Source: Anaerolineae bacterium
GTDB lineage: Bacteria; Chloroflexota; Anaerolineae; UBA1429
Assembly: GCA_016928125.1 (NCBI GenBank)
Contig: JAFGLK010000105.1
Coordinates: 1 to 27,886 of the forward strand
Reading direction: 5' to 3'
DNA length: 27,886 nt
Positions 16,209 to 24,116 of the stretch are shown here, piece after piece. Each line of letters starts with the position of its first letter. Positions within the stretch are counted from its first letter, which is position 1. The translations under genes were made by a program, and so were the position numbers. The notes under the pieces were generated by a model. The model was not told the DNA's origin. It did no database searches and saw nothing but the letters and a program-made list of their open reading frames with translations.

Positions 16209-17270
16209 ATGGTCAGGTTCGACTGTCCTGACTGCCCTCATAGACGCTTCAATCCGCTGACGCGGGAATGGGTCTTGGTCTCTCCGCATCGCACCAAGCG
16301 TCCCTGGCTGGGCCAACTGGAGAGGCCCATCCCGGACAGGCGCCCAACGTATGACCCTACCTGCTATCTCTGTCCAGGCAATGAGCGCGCCGAAGGGGTC
16401 ATCAACCCGCAGTACGAGGCGACTTTTGTCTTCGACAATGACTTTGCTGCCTTGATGCTGGACATCCCAGAAGCGCATATGGATGAAGAAGGCTTGCTCA
16501 TCGCACATAGCGAGCCTGGACTGTGTCGCGTGGTTTGTTTCTCTCCCGATCACAGTCTCACGCTGCCACAAATGAGCGTAGCGGAGATCGAGCGCGTGGT
16601 GGATGTGTGGGATGCCCAGTACCGCGAACTGGGCGCACGCCCTGAGATCAACTATGTGCAGATCTTTGAAAACAAGGGCAAGATGATGGGCTCTAGCAAT
16701 CCGCATCCTCACGGGCAGATCTGGAGCAGCGCCAGCCTACCGCATTTACCTGCCCTGGAGCAGTCCTCGCAGGCTAGCTATCGAGATGAAAAAGGATCAT
16801 GCTTGCTCTGCGATTATGTGCGTCTTGAGCTGGCCCACGAGGAAAGGGTGGTGTGTCAGAACGCTGATTTTTGCGCCTTGGTTCCTTTCTGGGCTCTCTG
16901 GCCCTTTGAGATAATGATCCTGAGCCGCCGCCATGTGACCTCCGTGTCCGAATTGACCAGCGAGGAACGCACTTCCCTGGCGGACATTATCCGGCGCACG
17001 ACGATCCGCTTTGACAACCTGTTTGAGACCTCTTTCCCCTACAGCATGGGGCTTCATCAGCAGCCAACAGACGGTTGCGCACATCCTGAATGGCACTTGC
17101 ACTTGCACTTTTACCCGCCACTGCTTCGCTCGGCGACGATCCGCAAGTTCATGGTGGGCTATGAGATGTTGGCCAATCCTCAGAGAGACCTGACCGCCGA
17201 AGCGGCCGCGGAGCGACTCCGCAATGAGCCAGAGATCCGCTTTGATGCCCTGGGAAATCCATCTTCCTGA
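16209..17270 (+). CDS. galT: Galactose-1-phosphate uridylyltransferase
   Basis: A 353-residue Leloir-pathway enzyme that exchanges UMP between UDP-glucose and galactose-1-phosphate. Seen directly: CYLCPG with C52 and C55 (zinc ligands at the same positions as in the E. coli enzyme), H115 in SPDHS, and the active-site NPHPHGQIW with nucleophile H168 and zinc ligand H166. The later half has EWHLHLHFYPP, also typical. Length fits the family. GGAG lies 4 bases before the ATG. No galK or galE is adjacent. GalT-like enzymes of this group may also act in nucleotide-sugar salvage, but the galactose role is the best guess. Confidence 0.93.
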   Translation: MVRFDCPDCPHRRFNPLTREWVLVSPHRTKRPWLGQLERPIPDRRPTYDPTCYLCPGNERAEGVINPQYEATFVFDNDFAALMLDIPEAHMDEEGLLIAHSEPGLCRVVCFSPDHSLTLPQMSVAEIERVVDVWDAQYRELGARPEINYVQIFENKGKMMGSSNPHPHGQIWSSASLPHLPALEQSSQASYRDEKGSCLLCDYVRLELAHEERVVCQNADFCALVPFWALWPFEIMILSRRHVTSVSELTSEERTSLADIIRRTTIRFDNLFETSFPYSMGLHQQPTDGCAHPEWHLHLHFYPPLLRSATIRKFMVGYEMLANPQRDLTAEAAAERLRNEPEIRFDALGNPSS

Positions 17271-17283
17271 TTAGCGCCCCGTA

Positions 17284-17832
17284 TCAATGCCCAGCAGGCA
17301 GAATGACGCCGCCTCGCCCGGCGCCGCGCCGCTCGTCCTCCTCTGCGCTGTTGTCTGCTTCCTCAAGGGCCTTGAGCCTTACGGACAACTCCTCGAGATC
17401 CTCGAGTCCCAAGCCATAGCCAGGAGTACCGCCGATCAACTCTGCGATCAGACGCTTTTCAAGAAGCTGAACGAACTCCTGCGGCGTATCGTACCAGCCC
17501 CACTCCACCTGTGCGTTCTGGGCAAAGTAGGCCGCGGCGGGCGAGGGCGCCATCCTGCGGGTTCGATACGCCATGGTCAGTACACCCTCCTCCAGTGCGG
17601 CCTGCAATTCGACGCCAATGGGCGCCATAATGTCCATGCCGATAAGGATCACGTAGAACTGACCCTCACGCAATGCTTCCAGATCGGGGATGCCGGGCTC
17701 GTGCGGCCCAGGTGTGCGTTTGATGGTCCAGCGGACCGACTTGGGCAGACTTGCCAGGAGCTGTCCGAGCAATTCACATTCGGCGTCCATCTCGGGCGCA
17801 GCACTTACATAGATCGCCAGTTCTTTCGCCAT
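17284..17832 (-). CDS. Hypothetical protein, possibly DUF4062/TIR-like fold
   Basis: A 182-residue soluble protein that I do not recognise. The N-terminal ~90 residues (KELAIYVSAAPEMDAECELL, then FYVILIGMDIMAPIGVELQAA) alternate strand and helix as in DUF4062 or TIR-like domains, where a short strand with a Ser is followed by an acidic helix and a later strand ends before a Glu-containing helix. The C-terminus is rich in Glu, Lys and Arg (LEDLEELSVRLKALEEADN), a likely coiled coil. ATG 17832 has AGGGGG upstream. It follows the alcohol dehydrogenase gene by 32 bases on the same strand and is probably co-transcribed. The fold suggestion is weak. Confidence 0.7.
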   Translation of the reverse strand: MAKELAIYVSAAPEMDAECELLGQLLASLPKSVRWTIKRTPGPHEPGIPDLEALREGQFYVILIGMDIMAPIGVELQAALEEGVLTMAYRTRRMAPSPAAAYFAQNAQVEWGWYDTPQEFVQLLEKRLIAELIGGTPGYGLGLEDLEELSVRLKALEEADNSAEEDERRGAGRGGVILPAGH

Positions 17833-17864
17833 GAAGCCCCCTGTCGAACGCCCTCCGTCTCGCT

Positions 17865-18959
17865 TCAGAGATTCGGATCGATGAGCGCTTTGACCGTGCG
17901 GTAATGCTCCACATCTGCAAGCGCCTGGTTGGCCTCGTGAAGGGCGTAGCGACGAGACACGAAACGCTCCCACTGAAAGCGGTCACCGTGCTTTTCCACG
18001 ACGCGCAACGCTCGCCAAAAGTGTGAGAAATCGCTGCCCCAGCTGCCTCTCACCTCCAGATGCTTGCGGTTGATGTCCAGGTGGGGATTGAGCGAGATAT
18101 CGCCAAGATCGGTATATTGGCCAACGATCACGTAGCGGCCAGCATCGCGCGTCATGCCGAACCCCTCATGAACAGCTTGGGGGTTCCCACTGGCCTCGAT
18201 CGTCACGTCCGCGCCGCGCCCTTGAGTGAGGTCAAGCACTCGCTCAGCACGCTCTTGGGGCGGCAGGCTCTCGATATCGAGGGTGACATCGGCGCCGATG
18301 CGCTGCGCCTCCTCCAGGCGACCCTGGCCACCGCCGATGACCACAACCGTGGTCGCGCCGGAAAGTTGGGCGAGAATGGCCACGCTGAGTCCCACAGGGC
18401 CTGAACCCTGCACCACAACGGTATCGCCTAGCATGATCTCCGCTCGCTCGATGGCATGCATGGCCGTCGGCAATCCGCAGCCCGCTCCGATAAAGCGCTC
18501 CGGCGAAACGGATTCCGGCAGAGGCAACACCTTGACGCCCGGCTTGAGATAGATCATCTCCGACCAGCCGCCCAGCAAGCCCTCCGTGGCAGAATAGGTG
18601 ATGCCGTATACCCGACGATGCGGGCAACGTGTGGAGGCCTTGCCTACCGTGCAGAACCAACAATGGCCACAGGTCTCATGAACGTCCAGAAAAGTGACAA
18701 TCTGCCCCCTGTGTAGGGGTTGGCCGTTCAGATCAATCGGTGTACCCTTGAGATCGACGATCTCGCCTACGTTGACATGGCCGGGAATCAAGGGATACGG
18801 CACCCCCGCCAGGTGTCCATGATGTACGTGAACATCCGTCCCACATACCTCACTGAACACAGTGTGTAGCAAGATGGCCCCCTCCTCAAGAGCGGGAACC
18901 GGAAACTCTTGCACCTCAACTGGAACATCAGGTGCGGGCATGACTGCCGCTTTGACCAT
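17865..18959 (-). CDS. Zinc-dependent medium-chain alcohol dehydrogenase
   Basis: A 364-residue enzyme of the threonine-dehydrogenase-like MDR family. Catalytic zinc ligands are C39 (SEVCGTD) and H61 (IPGHVNVGE), where the usual GHE Glu is Val. The structural-zinc lobe is CGHCWFC...C (C97, C100, C103, C112, one residue longer than the common x7 spacing). The Rossmann motif is VVVQGSGPVGLSVA, and the position after strand 2 (VVVIGGGQGRLE) lacks the Asp typical of strict NAD enzymes. It oxidises a polyol or sugar alcohol; the substrate is unknown. GAGGAGG precedes the ATG. A perfect-consensus promoter with a 7-bp-arm dyad lies just upstream, so it is probably regulated. The unrecognised 182-residue gene is its downstream partner. 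Confidence 0.88.
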   Translation of the reverse strand: MVKAAVMPAPDVPVEVQEFPVPALEEGAILLHTVFSEVCGTDVHVHHGHLAGVPYPLIPGHVNVGEIVDLKGTPIDLNGQPLHRGQIVTFLDVHETCGHCWFCTVGKASTRCPHRRVYGITYSATEGLLGGWSEMIYLKPGVKVLPLPESVSPERFIGAGCGLPTAMHAIERAEIMLGDTVVVQGSGPVGLSVAILAQLSGATTVVVIGGGQGRLEEAQRIGADVTLDIESLPPQERAERVLDLTQGRGADVTIEASGNPQAVHEGFGMTRDAGRYVIVGQYTDLGDISLNPHLDINRKHLEVRGSWGSDFSHFWRALRVVEKHGDRFQWERFVSRRYALHEANQALADVEHYRTVKALIDPNL

Positions 18960-18988
18960 ATTGGCCTCCTCTCAGCGAATCTTGGCGC

Positions 18989-19016
18989 ATTATAGCAGTC
19001 GAGACCTGTCTGTCAA
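18989..19016 (-). promoter_or_regulatory. Consensus promoter for the alcohol dehydrogenase gene
   Basis: On the minus strand, a perfect TTGACA (19011-19016) and a perfect TATAAT (18989-18994) are separated by 16 bases. The leader would be about 25 bases, followed by GAGGAGG and the ATG. Such a strong promoter needs control, and a dyad overlaps it. Confidence 0.75.
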
Positions 19017-19027
19017 CGCTGGTCTCG
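19000..19027. promoter_or_regulatory. Inverted repeat CGAGACC-N14-GGTCTCG over the dehydrogenase promoter (candidate operator)
   Basis: Perfect 7-base arms at 19000-19006 and 19021-19027 flank the -35 box, with centres 21 bases apart, two helical turns, so a dimer could contact both on one face of the DNA. One arm lies in the promoter spacer and the other just upstream of the -35. Confidence 0.5.
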
Positions 19028-19089
19028 CCGAAACGGAAGCACGGCAGCTTGTCGATTTCCAGTGGCTGACTGTTCCCCGATAAACAAAG

Positions 19090-19112
19090 CGAGGCCCCTG
19101 TACGGGGCCTCG
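19090..19112 (-). terminator. Intrinsic terminator of the DksA/TraR-like gene
   Basis: A perfect 9-bp stem (CGAGGCCCC / GGGGCCTCG) with a 5-base loop. On the minus strand it is followed by CTTTGTTTA, a T-rich tract, and it begins about 30 bases after the gene ends. Flanking AAAG/CTTT can extend the stem with a one-base bulge. Confidence 0.75.
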
Positions 19113-19141
19113 GCTTTAGCCAACGCGGATGGGTATGCCGG

Positions 19142-19459
19142 CTAGGCAGCCTGTTTGGCGCACTCGATACAGAGCGACGTAAAGGGCAAGGCCTCTAGCC
19201 GCTCTTGCTCTATCGCCTTTTGGCACCTTTCGCACACACCATACGAGCCTTCCTCCAGACGTCGCAGAGCGGCCTGAACATCCTCAAGATGTTGCTCATA
19301 GCGCTCCTTGAGAGACAGATTGAGCTCCCATTGGTAGATCGCGGGATCACCTCTCCCGAAACCATAGTCGCCGCGAACCTTTAGCTTCTCTTCGATGCGC
19401 GCCAACTCGGTTTCGACTTCTTGCAGCTCTTCATTGAGTCTTGCTCGGATCGAGTCCAT
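19142..19459 (-). CDS. DksA/TraR-family C4 zinc-finger protein
   Basis: A 105-residue protein. Residues 1-70 form a helical hairpin rich in Glu and Leu (ELQEVETELARIEEKL ... EQHLEDVQAALRRLEEG), followed by the C4 zinc finger GVCERCQKAIEQERLEALP...CIEC (C76, C79, C97, C100), the classic DksA/TraR/YteA signature. DksA proteins enter the secondary channel of RNA polymerase and tune transcription with ppGpp; many shorter relatives are unstudied. The coiled-coil tip of E. coli DksA has two Asp residues; here the turn region reads RGDYGFGRGDPA, so the tip function is uncertain. Its promoter is divergent from that of ftsZ. Confidence 0.87.
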   Translation of the reverse strand: MDSIRARLNEELQEVETELARIEEKLKVRGDYGFGRGDPAIYQWELNLSLKERYEQHLEDVQAALRRLEEGSYGVCERCQKAIEQERLEALPFTSLCIECAKQAA

Positions 19460-19551
19460 TCTGTTCCCTCATCATCACGTCGACAGGGGGTGATACCCTC
19501 ACGGCGATGGAAAGCATCCGGCAGCGGGGCCAGCGTTCGTCCTCTGAACTT

Positions 19552-19580
19552 ATTATAGTCATTGTTCGACCATACGTCAA
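19552..19580 (-). promoter_or_regulatory. Promoter for the DksA/TraR-like gene
   Basis: On the minus strand, TTGACG (19575-19580) and a perfect TATAAT (19552-19557) are 17 bases apart. The leader is about 85 bases. The strong match suggests high basal expression. Confidence 0.7.
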
Positions 19581-19653
19581 CGAAACGAAACGCATTCGAG
19601 CACACATTGCCTTTGAGCCGCGTTCTTTTTGACGCTTTGGGGGCCTGTCGCGA

Positions 19654-19682
19654 TTGACAAAGCCTAGTCGATATGATACCAT
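19654..19682 (+). promoter_or_regulatory. ftsZ: Possible promoter for ftsZ
   Basis: TTGACA (19654-19659) lies 17 bases before TACCAT (19677-19682), a 4-of-6 -10 box. A better-looking TATGAT at 19672-19677 is only 12 bases from the -35 and so cannot pair with it. The leader would be about 125 bases. Confidence 0.45.
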
Positions 19683-19683
19683 G

Positions 19684-19712
19684 GCGTCAGTTGACGCGTA
19701 GGACACAGTGTC
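19684..19712. promoter_or_regulatory. Two adjacent dyads downstream of the ftsZ promoter
   Basis: GCGTCA-GT-TGACGC (19684-19697) is a perfect 14-base dyad, followed after 4 bases by GACAC-A-GTGTC (19702-19712). They would lie at the start of the ftsZ transcript and could be operator sites; the first could also form a tight hairpin in the 5' end of the RNA. Confidence 0.4.
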
Positions 19713-19812
19713 ACTCCTCCTGGAGCCGCATCAGGCGTGTGTGGCTTCCGTCGAACAAGGATTGTCCTGCGGGGGAATCGTCGATGTCATCCAGGGGACG
19801 ATAGGAGGATGC

Positions 19813-20895
19813 ATGGGCACATTCGTCGGCTCACAGAGCGAAGGAGCGCGGATCAAGGTCGTTGGGGTAGGCGGTGGCGGCTGCAATGCCGTGAATCGCA
19901 TGATCGAGGCAGGCCTTTCCGGTGTGGAGTTTGTCGCGGTCAATACCGACGCCCAAGCGCTGGCACTCTCCGCAGCGCCCGTCCGCGTGCGGATCGGCTC
20001 TCAGGTCACACGTGGGCTAGGCTCGGGCGGTGATCCCGGTAAGGGGGCCAAGGCAGCGGAGGAATCGCGTGACGAATTGCGCAGCGTGCTCGAAGACGCG
20101 GACATGGTCTTTCTCGCGGCGGGCTTCGGCGGCGGGACGGGCACCGGCGCCTCACCGATCATCGCCCAGATCGCGCGCGATCTGAACGCCTTGACGGTGG
20201 CCATCGTGACCAGGCCCTTTTCCTTTGAGGGCACGCGTCGGAGTCGGGTGGCGGAGGAGGGGCTGCAGCACCTCAAGGACGAGGTCGACACGGTGATCGC
20301 GATTCAGAACGATCGCTTACTTCAGTTGGTCGACCGAAATGCTCCCCTGCGACGGGCTTTTCTGGTAGCAGACGAGATTCTGCGTCAGGGCATTCAAGGC
20401 ATCTCGGAGCTGATCACCGTGCCTGGGCTGATCAATGTGGATTTCAACGATGTGCGGGCCATCATGGATGGCGGCGGCGCTGCCTTGATGTCCATTGGGC
20501 ACGCCTCTGGCGATGAGCGCGCCCTGGCCGCTGCTCAGCAGGCCATCACCAGCCCCTTGCTCGATATCACCATCCACGGCGCCCAGGGCGTGCTCTTCAA
20601 TATCAAGGGGGGATCGGACTTGGCCCTGGCCGAGGTTGGCCAGGCTGCCGAACTGATCCGGCAAACCGCCGCGGCAGATGGGAATATCATCTTTGGTGCG
20701 GTGGTGGATGACGAGTTCGAGGGCGAGCTACAGATCACCCTGATCGCCACCGGTTTTGACCTCGATGAGAGCGGTATGGTCATGGTGCCTTCCACGGCCG
20801 CTCGGTCGTCAGGCGCGATCCCGTCGTCTGGTTCGTCGCAGCGCCCATTCGATAATTCCGACCTGGACATCCCGACATTCCTGCGCCGACGCTGA
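19813..20895 (+). CDS. ftsZ: Cell division protein FtsZ
   Basis: A 360-residue tubulin-like GTPase that polymerises into the Z-ring at mid-cell. Seen: VVGVGGGGCNAVNRMI (16-31), VNTDAQAL (43-50), the tubulin signature GGGTGTG (107-113), the T7-loop region VDFNDVRAIM, a short variable linker rich in Ser, and the conserved C-terminal peptide DLDIPTFLRRR that binds partners such as FtsA or SepF. ATG 19813 is chosen because AGGAGG (19803-19808) sits 4 bases upstream; the open frame extends 35 codons further without FtsZ similarity. No ftsA, ftsQ or mur genes are adjacent, so it is outside a dcw cluster. It ends at a strong terminator. Confidence 0.97.
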   Translation: MGTFVGSQSEGARIKVVGVGGGGCNAVNRMIEAGLSGVEFVAVNTDAQALALSAAPVRVRIGSQVTRGLGSGGDPGKGAKAAEESRDELRSVLEDADMVFLAAGFGGGTGTGASPIIAQIARDLNALTVAIVTRPFSFEGTRRSRVAEEGLQHLKDEVDTVIAIQNDRLLQLVDRNAPLRRAFLVADEILRQGIQGISELITVPGLINVDFNDVRAIMDGGGAALMSIGHASGDERALAAAQQAITSPLLDITIHGAQGVLFNIKGGSDLALAEVGQAAELIRQTAAADGNIIFGAVVDDEFEGELQITLIATGFDLDESGMVMVPSTAARSSGAIPSSGSSQRPFDNSDLDIPTFLRRR

Positions 20896-20928
20896 ACCCC
20901 GGCCGGATTCCAGCAGCCTGAGCGCAGG

Positions 20929-20971
20929 GGGCTGCTATCTGACGCACCTGATTCGCGTCAGATAGCAGCCC
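20929..20971. terminator. 17-bp stem terminator between ftsZ and aroQ
   Basis: GGGCTGCTATCTGACGC (20929-20945) and its exact complement (20955-20971) form a perfect 17-bp stem with a 9-base loop. On the plus strand it is followed by TCTCCATTCTT, moderately T-rich. It lies 33 bases after ftsZ and 9 bases beyond the aroQ stop, so it probably ends both converging transcripts. Confidence 0.8.
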
Positions 20972-20980
20972 TCTCCATTC

Positions 20981-21433
20981 TTAGGGTTCTTTGCGCGGGG
21001 CGTCCTCTCGCAGCAGAGCTTGAAGGGCCAACAGATAGCCATGATGGCCTAGTCCGCAGATCTGACCGCGGCACGCCGGCACGATGACGGAGGTGTGCCG
21101 GAAGGCCTCTCGCGCATGAATATTCGAGAGGTGAACCTCGATTGTAGGAAGCGCTATCCCCGCCACGGCGTCTCGGATGGCATAGCTATAGTGTGTGTAG
21201 GCCCCTGGGTTGATGACGATGCCATCCGCCCACGAGGCCGCCTCCTGAATGGCATCGACCAGCTCTCCCTCGTGGTTGGATTGCACGATGCGCAAAGTCA
21301 CATCTTCATCTCTAGCCCAGGCTAGTAGCTCAGCATCAATGTCCTCCAAGGTCGTGCGTCCATAGATCTCTGGCTCGCGCTGCCCCAGCAGGTTGAGGTT
21401 GGGCCCGTGAATGACCAGATAAGCAGCTTTCAT
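20981..21433 (-). CDS. aroQ: Type II 3-dehydroquinate dehydratase
   Basis: A 150-residue enzyme of shikimate step 3 (3-dehydroquinate to 3-dehydroshikimate), normally a cytosolic dodecamer. Signature [17 protein letters not shown] (9-25) includes the catalytic Tyr24 on the flexible loop; [11 protein letters not shown] (76-86), [14 protein letters not shown] (99-112) with His101, and GQICGLG follow. ATG 21433 overlaps the aroB stop by ATGA, so translation is coupled. It is the last gene of the aro operon and runs into the shared terminator. Confidence 0.96.
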   Translation of the reverse strand: MKAAYLVIHGPNLNLLGQREPEIYGRTTLEDIDAELLAWARDEDVTLRIVQSNHEGELVDAIQEAASWADGIVINPGAYTHYSYAIRDAVAGIALPTIEVHLSNIHAREAFRHTSVIVPACRGQICGLGHHGYLLALQALLREDAPRKEP

Positions 21434-23013
21434 GCGCACAATCTCTCCAGTGCTCGAATGACATCCTCACGATCGACTCCATCCTCAATGATGACTTCTC
21501 CGATTGTTTTGGGCAGGATGAAGCGCAATGTGGAACCTCTTCGCTTTTTGTCGGCCCGCATGGCCTCATACACCGCTTGCGGCGGATGGGTATTGCAGCT
21601 CGTGGGCAGGCCGTGAGCGTGCAACACGGATACGATCCGTTCCCGCGTAGCTTCCGAACAGAGCCCGAGCTGCTCGGCCACACATGCGGCCGCCGCGGTC
21701 CCCGCGCTAACGGCCAGGCCATGATGCAGGTTGTACTCTGAGAGCACCTCCAGGGCATGGGCGAAGGTGTGGCCTAGATTGAGCACCGCGCGTCGACCCG
21801 TCTCGTAGGGGTCCTGCTCCACCACATCGATTTTCACCTGAAGGGCGCGCTCGATGAGCCAACGCACATCCAACTCCCCTGAAGTGCGCGCCTCGAACGC
21901 CTCGAACAGCTCCGCGTCACCGATGATGCCCGCCTTGATGATCTCAGCCAGTCCAGCACGGAATTCGGTCTCGGGCAGAGACCGCAGGGCCCACGGATCG
22001 AGCATGACCAACAGCGGCCGAACAAAGGCACCGATCAGATTCTTGCCCCGGGGGTGATCTACGGCCACTTTGCCCCCCACGCTCGCGTCAACCATGCCTA
22101 GGAGCGTGGTAGGCACCTGGACTAGGGAAACCCCGCGCATGAACGTCGCAGCCGCAAATCCCGCCATATCGGTGATCACGCCCCCGCCCAAGGCAATCAC
22201 GGCCCCACTCCGGTCAAGCCCAGCCTCGACAAAGCGGTCATACAATGTGCGCACCGTGTCGAGGTCCTTGTGCTGTTCTCCGGCGGGAAGTACCACCGAG
22301 GTCACCTCGTATTGGCTCTGCCAAAGCCCATCGAGCACGCGCTTGCCGTAGAGCGGCCAGACGTTCCCATCGCTCACCACAACGAGGCGTGACACGATCC
22401 CTTGCGCCCGCACCAGAGCGCCCAAGTGCTCCAGCCCGCCGGGTCGAAGATGAACGGCATAGCTACCGGTAGGGGTGACAATCGACCACACGCGCGCACC
22501 CAGAGCTAGCAGGCGCACGATCTCTGCGACGACTTGCTCTGCGGAGCGATATGTGGTGTCGATGTGATGGGGGATTTGCGCATACGCCTCTTGCCGGGCG
22601 GCCAGCAGCTTCAGCAACCGGTCCTCCGGATCATCCGCCCAGAGCATGGGCCGGCCCGTATCCCCGCGCAAGCGATGGAGCAGTTCCGCAGGCTCGCAGT
22701 CGAGGCAGATCACGTGGCCCGAGCGGAGCATGCTCTCACGGTTGTGGTCATCCACCAGGGCTCCGCCTCCGGTGGCAATGACCAAGCCTTGCTGCCCGCT
22801 CAGCTCGTCGCAAAGCATCCGCTCATAGCGGCGAAACGTGGCTTCCCCATCGACGGCAAATATCTGGGGGATCGATTTGCCCGCCCTTCGGACGATCTCA
22901 TCGTCCATGTCGACATAAGGACGCCCCAGCTCCTCGGCGATCTGCCTAGCCACGATGCTCTTGCCCGTGCCCATAAAACCAGTTATCACGACATTGCGCT
23001 CATCGTCGGTCAC
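21430..23013 (-). CDS. aroKB: Bifunctional shikimate kinase / 3-dehydroquinate synthase (AroK-AroB fusion)
   Basis: A 527-residue fusion of two non-consecutive shikimate enzymes. Residues 1-~170 are shikimate kinase: Walker A GFMGTGKS (12-19), VDMDDEI (34-40), the substrate-binding FRRYE (60-64) and TGGGAL (81-86), and the lid RGDTGRPML. Residues ~174-527 are dehydroquinate synthase: [62 protein letters not shown], and the zinc-site [12 protein letters not shown] and HHGLAVS. Both halves look intact. The start is GTG 23013, with AAGGAG 6 bases upstream, overlapping the end of aroC by 14 bases; a longer open frame upstream lies inside aroC. The N-terminal kinase is step 5 and the C-terminal synthase is step 2. 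Confidence 0.94.
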   Translation of the reverse strand: MTDDERNVVITGFMGTGKSIVARQIAEELGRPYVDMDDEIVRRAGKSIPQIFAVDGEATFRRYERMLCDELSGQQGLVIATGGGALVDDHNRESMLRSGHVICLDCEPAELLHRLRGDTGRPMLWADDPEDRLLKLLAARQEAYAQIPHHIDTTYRSAEQVVAEIVRLLALGARVWSIVTPTGSYAVHLRPGGLEHLGALVRAQGIVSRLVVVSDGNVWPLYGKRVLDGLWQSQYEVTSVVLPAGEQHKDLDTVRTLYDRFVEAGLDRSGAVIALGGGVITDMAGFAAATFMRGVSLVQVPTTLLGMVDASVGGKVAVDHPRGKNLIGAFVRPLLVMLDPWALRSLPETEFRAGLAEIIKAGIIGDAELFEAFEARTSGELDVRWLIERALQVKIDVVEQDPYETGRRAVLNLGHTFAHALEVLSEYNLHHGLAVSAGTAAAACVAEQLGLCSEATRERIVSVLHAHGLPTSCNTHPPQAVYEAMRADKKRRGSTLRFILPKTIGEVIIEDGVDREDVIRALERLCA

Positions 23014-24115
23014 GCCGGACTCCTTCCACCAAGCGGTCAAAGCAATCGCCGCCATAGCGCTCCAGTAGGGCCTGCGCCAGCACCCATGCCACCATGGCCT
23101 CCCCAACCACGGCAGCGGCTGGCACTGCACACACGTCGGAACGCGAATATTCGGTGGCTGTTGCCTCACCTGTGGTCATATCGACGGTGGGAATGGGCGA
23201 GATCGTGGTGGGAATGGGCTTCATGGCAGCGCGCACCAGGATGGGCTCGCCATTGCTCATGCCTCCCTCGATTCCGCCCGCCCGGTTAGTGCGTCGCTGT
23301 GGCAGAGGGCTCCCCTCGAAAAGGGCATCGTGTACCTGGGTGCCCCCAAGAGCTGCGTTGGCAAAGCCCTCGCCGATCTCCACGCCCTTGATCGCCTGGA
23401 TGCTCATCACTGCCTGCGCCAGTCGGCCATCCAGACGGCGATCCCAGTGCACATGGGTCCCCAAACCTATCGGCACCTGGGTAGCGACCACGCAGAACAC
23501 CCCGCCCAACGAGTCACCGGCTGCGCGCGCCTCTTCGATCCGCTGGCGCATACGCTCGGAACTGCCCGGATCGGGACAGGAGACATCGGAGGCCAAGGCC
23601 CCTTCGATACGCTCTGCTAGGGACAAGCCGTCAAGCTCGGCGCGCACGCCCCCGATCGCCTCCACATAGCTGCCCACCTGAATGCCCACCGCGCCCAATA
23701 GGGCGGCCGCCACAGCTCCCACAGCCACACGCGCCGCCGTCTCTCGGGCGCTGGCTCGCTCAGCCACAAGGCGCATATCCTCCAGACCGTACTTGATGCT
23801 GCCCGCCAGGTCGGCATGGCCGGGCCGCGGTTTGGTCCAAGGCGGGACCTCACGCTCGCGCCAGTTCTCCCAATCGCGATTCGTGATCAACATCGCCAGA
23901 GGCGCCCCGATAGTCAAGCCCGCATGCAGGCCGCTGAGAAAGCGCACCTCGTCACGCTCGATACGTTGGCGTCCGCCGCGCCCATAGCCTCCCTGTCTTC
24001 GCCGCAGGAGGCTGTTGACTTGTGCCTGCTCCAAGGCCAACCCCGCCGGCAGGCCCTCCACGATAGCCACGAGGGCCGGCCCGTGCGATTCGCCCGCGGT
24101 TAGAAAACGCAGCAT
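23000..24115 (-). CDS. aroC: Chorismate synthase
   Basis: A 371-residue enzyme of shikimate step 7, converting EPSP to chorismate with reduced FMN. Motifs: LTAGESHGPAL (6-15), RRRQGGYGRGGRQ, RPGHADLAG (97-105), ERASARETAAR (119-129) and the C-terminal YSRSDVCAVPAAAVVGE. The length and motifs fit the family; no reductase domain is attached, so it is a monofunctional type needing an external flavin reductant. ATG 24115 is one base after the aroE stop, and GGGAGG lies 9 bases upstream inside aroE. Its end overlaps the start of the aroKB gene. Confidence 0.96.
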   Translation of the reverse strand: MLRFLTAGESHGPALVAIVEGLPAGLALEQAQVNSLLRRRQGGYGRGGRQRIERDEVRFLSGLHAGLTIGAPLAMLITNRDWENWREREVPPWTKPRPGHADLAGSIKYGLEDMRLVAERASARETAARVAVGAVAAALLGAVGIQVGSYVEAIGGVRAELDGLSLAERIEGALASDVSCPDPGSSERMRQRIEEARAAGDSLGGVFCVVATQVPIGLGTHVHWDRRLDGRLAQAVMSIQAIKGVEIGEGFANAALGGTQVHDALFEGSPLPQRRTNRAGGIEGGMSNGEPILVRAAMKPIPTTISPIPTVDMTTGEATATEYSRSDVCAVPAAAVVGEAMVAWVLAQALLERYGGDCFDRLVEGVRRDRR

Positions 24116-24116
24116 C

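Larger units (their letters stand above)
19460..19812. other. Divergent region between the DksA/TraR-like gene and ftsZ
   Basis: About 350 bases without a convincing gene. It holds the leftward promoter at 19552-19580, a rightward ftsZ promoter near 19654-19682, two dyads just downstream of the latter, and about 100 bases of ftsZ leader. An in-frame extension of ftsZ begins at a GTG at 19708 but is not supported. Confidence 0.6.

Noticed and set aside
19708..19812. A 35-codon N-terminal extension of ftsZ from a GTG
   Set aside because: AGGAGG lies directly before the ATG at 19813, and the extension has no FtsZ similarity.
23014..23169. A 52-codon N-terminal extension of the AroK-AroB fusion
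   Set aside because: It lies inside aroC, is rich in Trp and Pro, and precedes a GTG with a good ribosome site and the natural kinase N-terminus.
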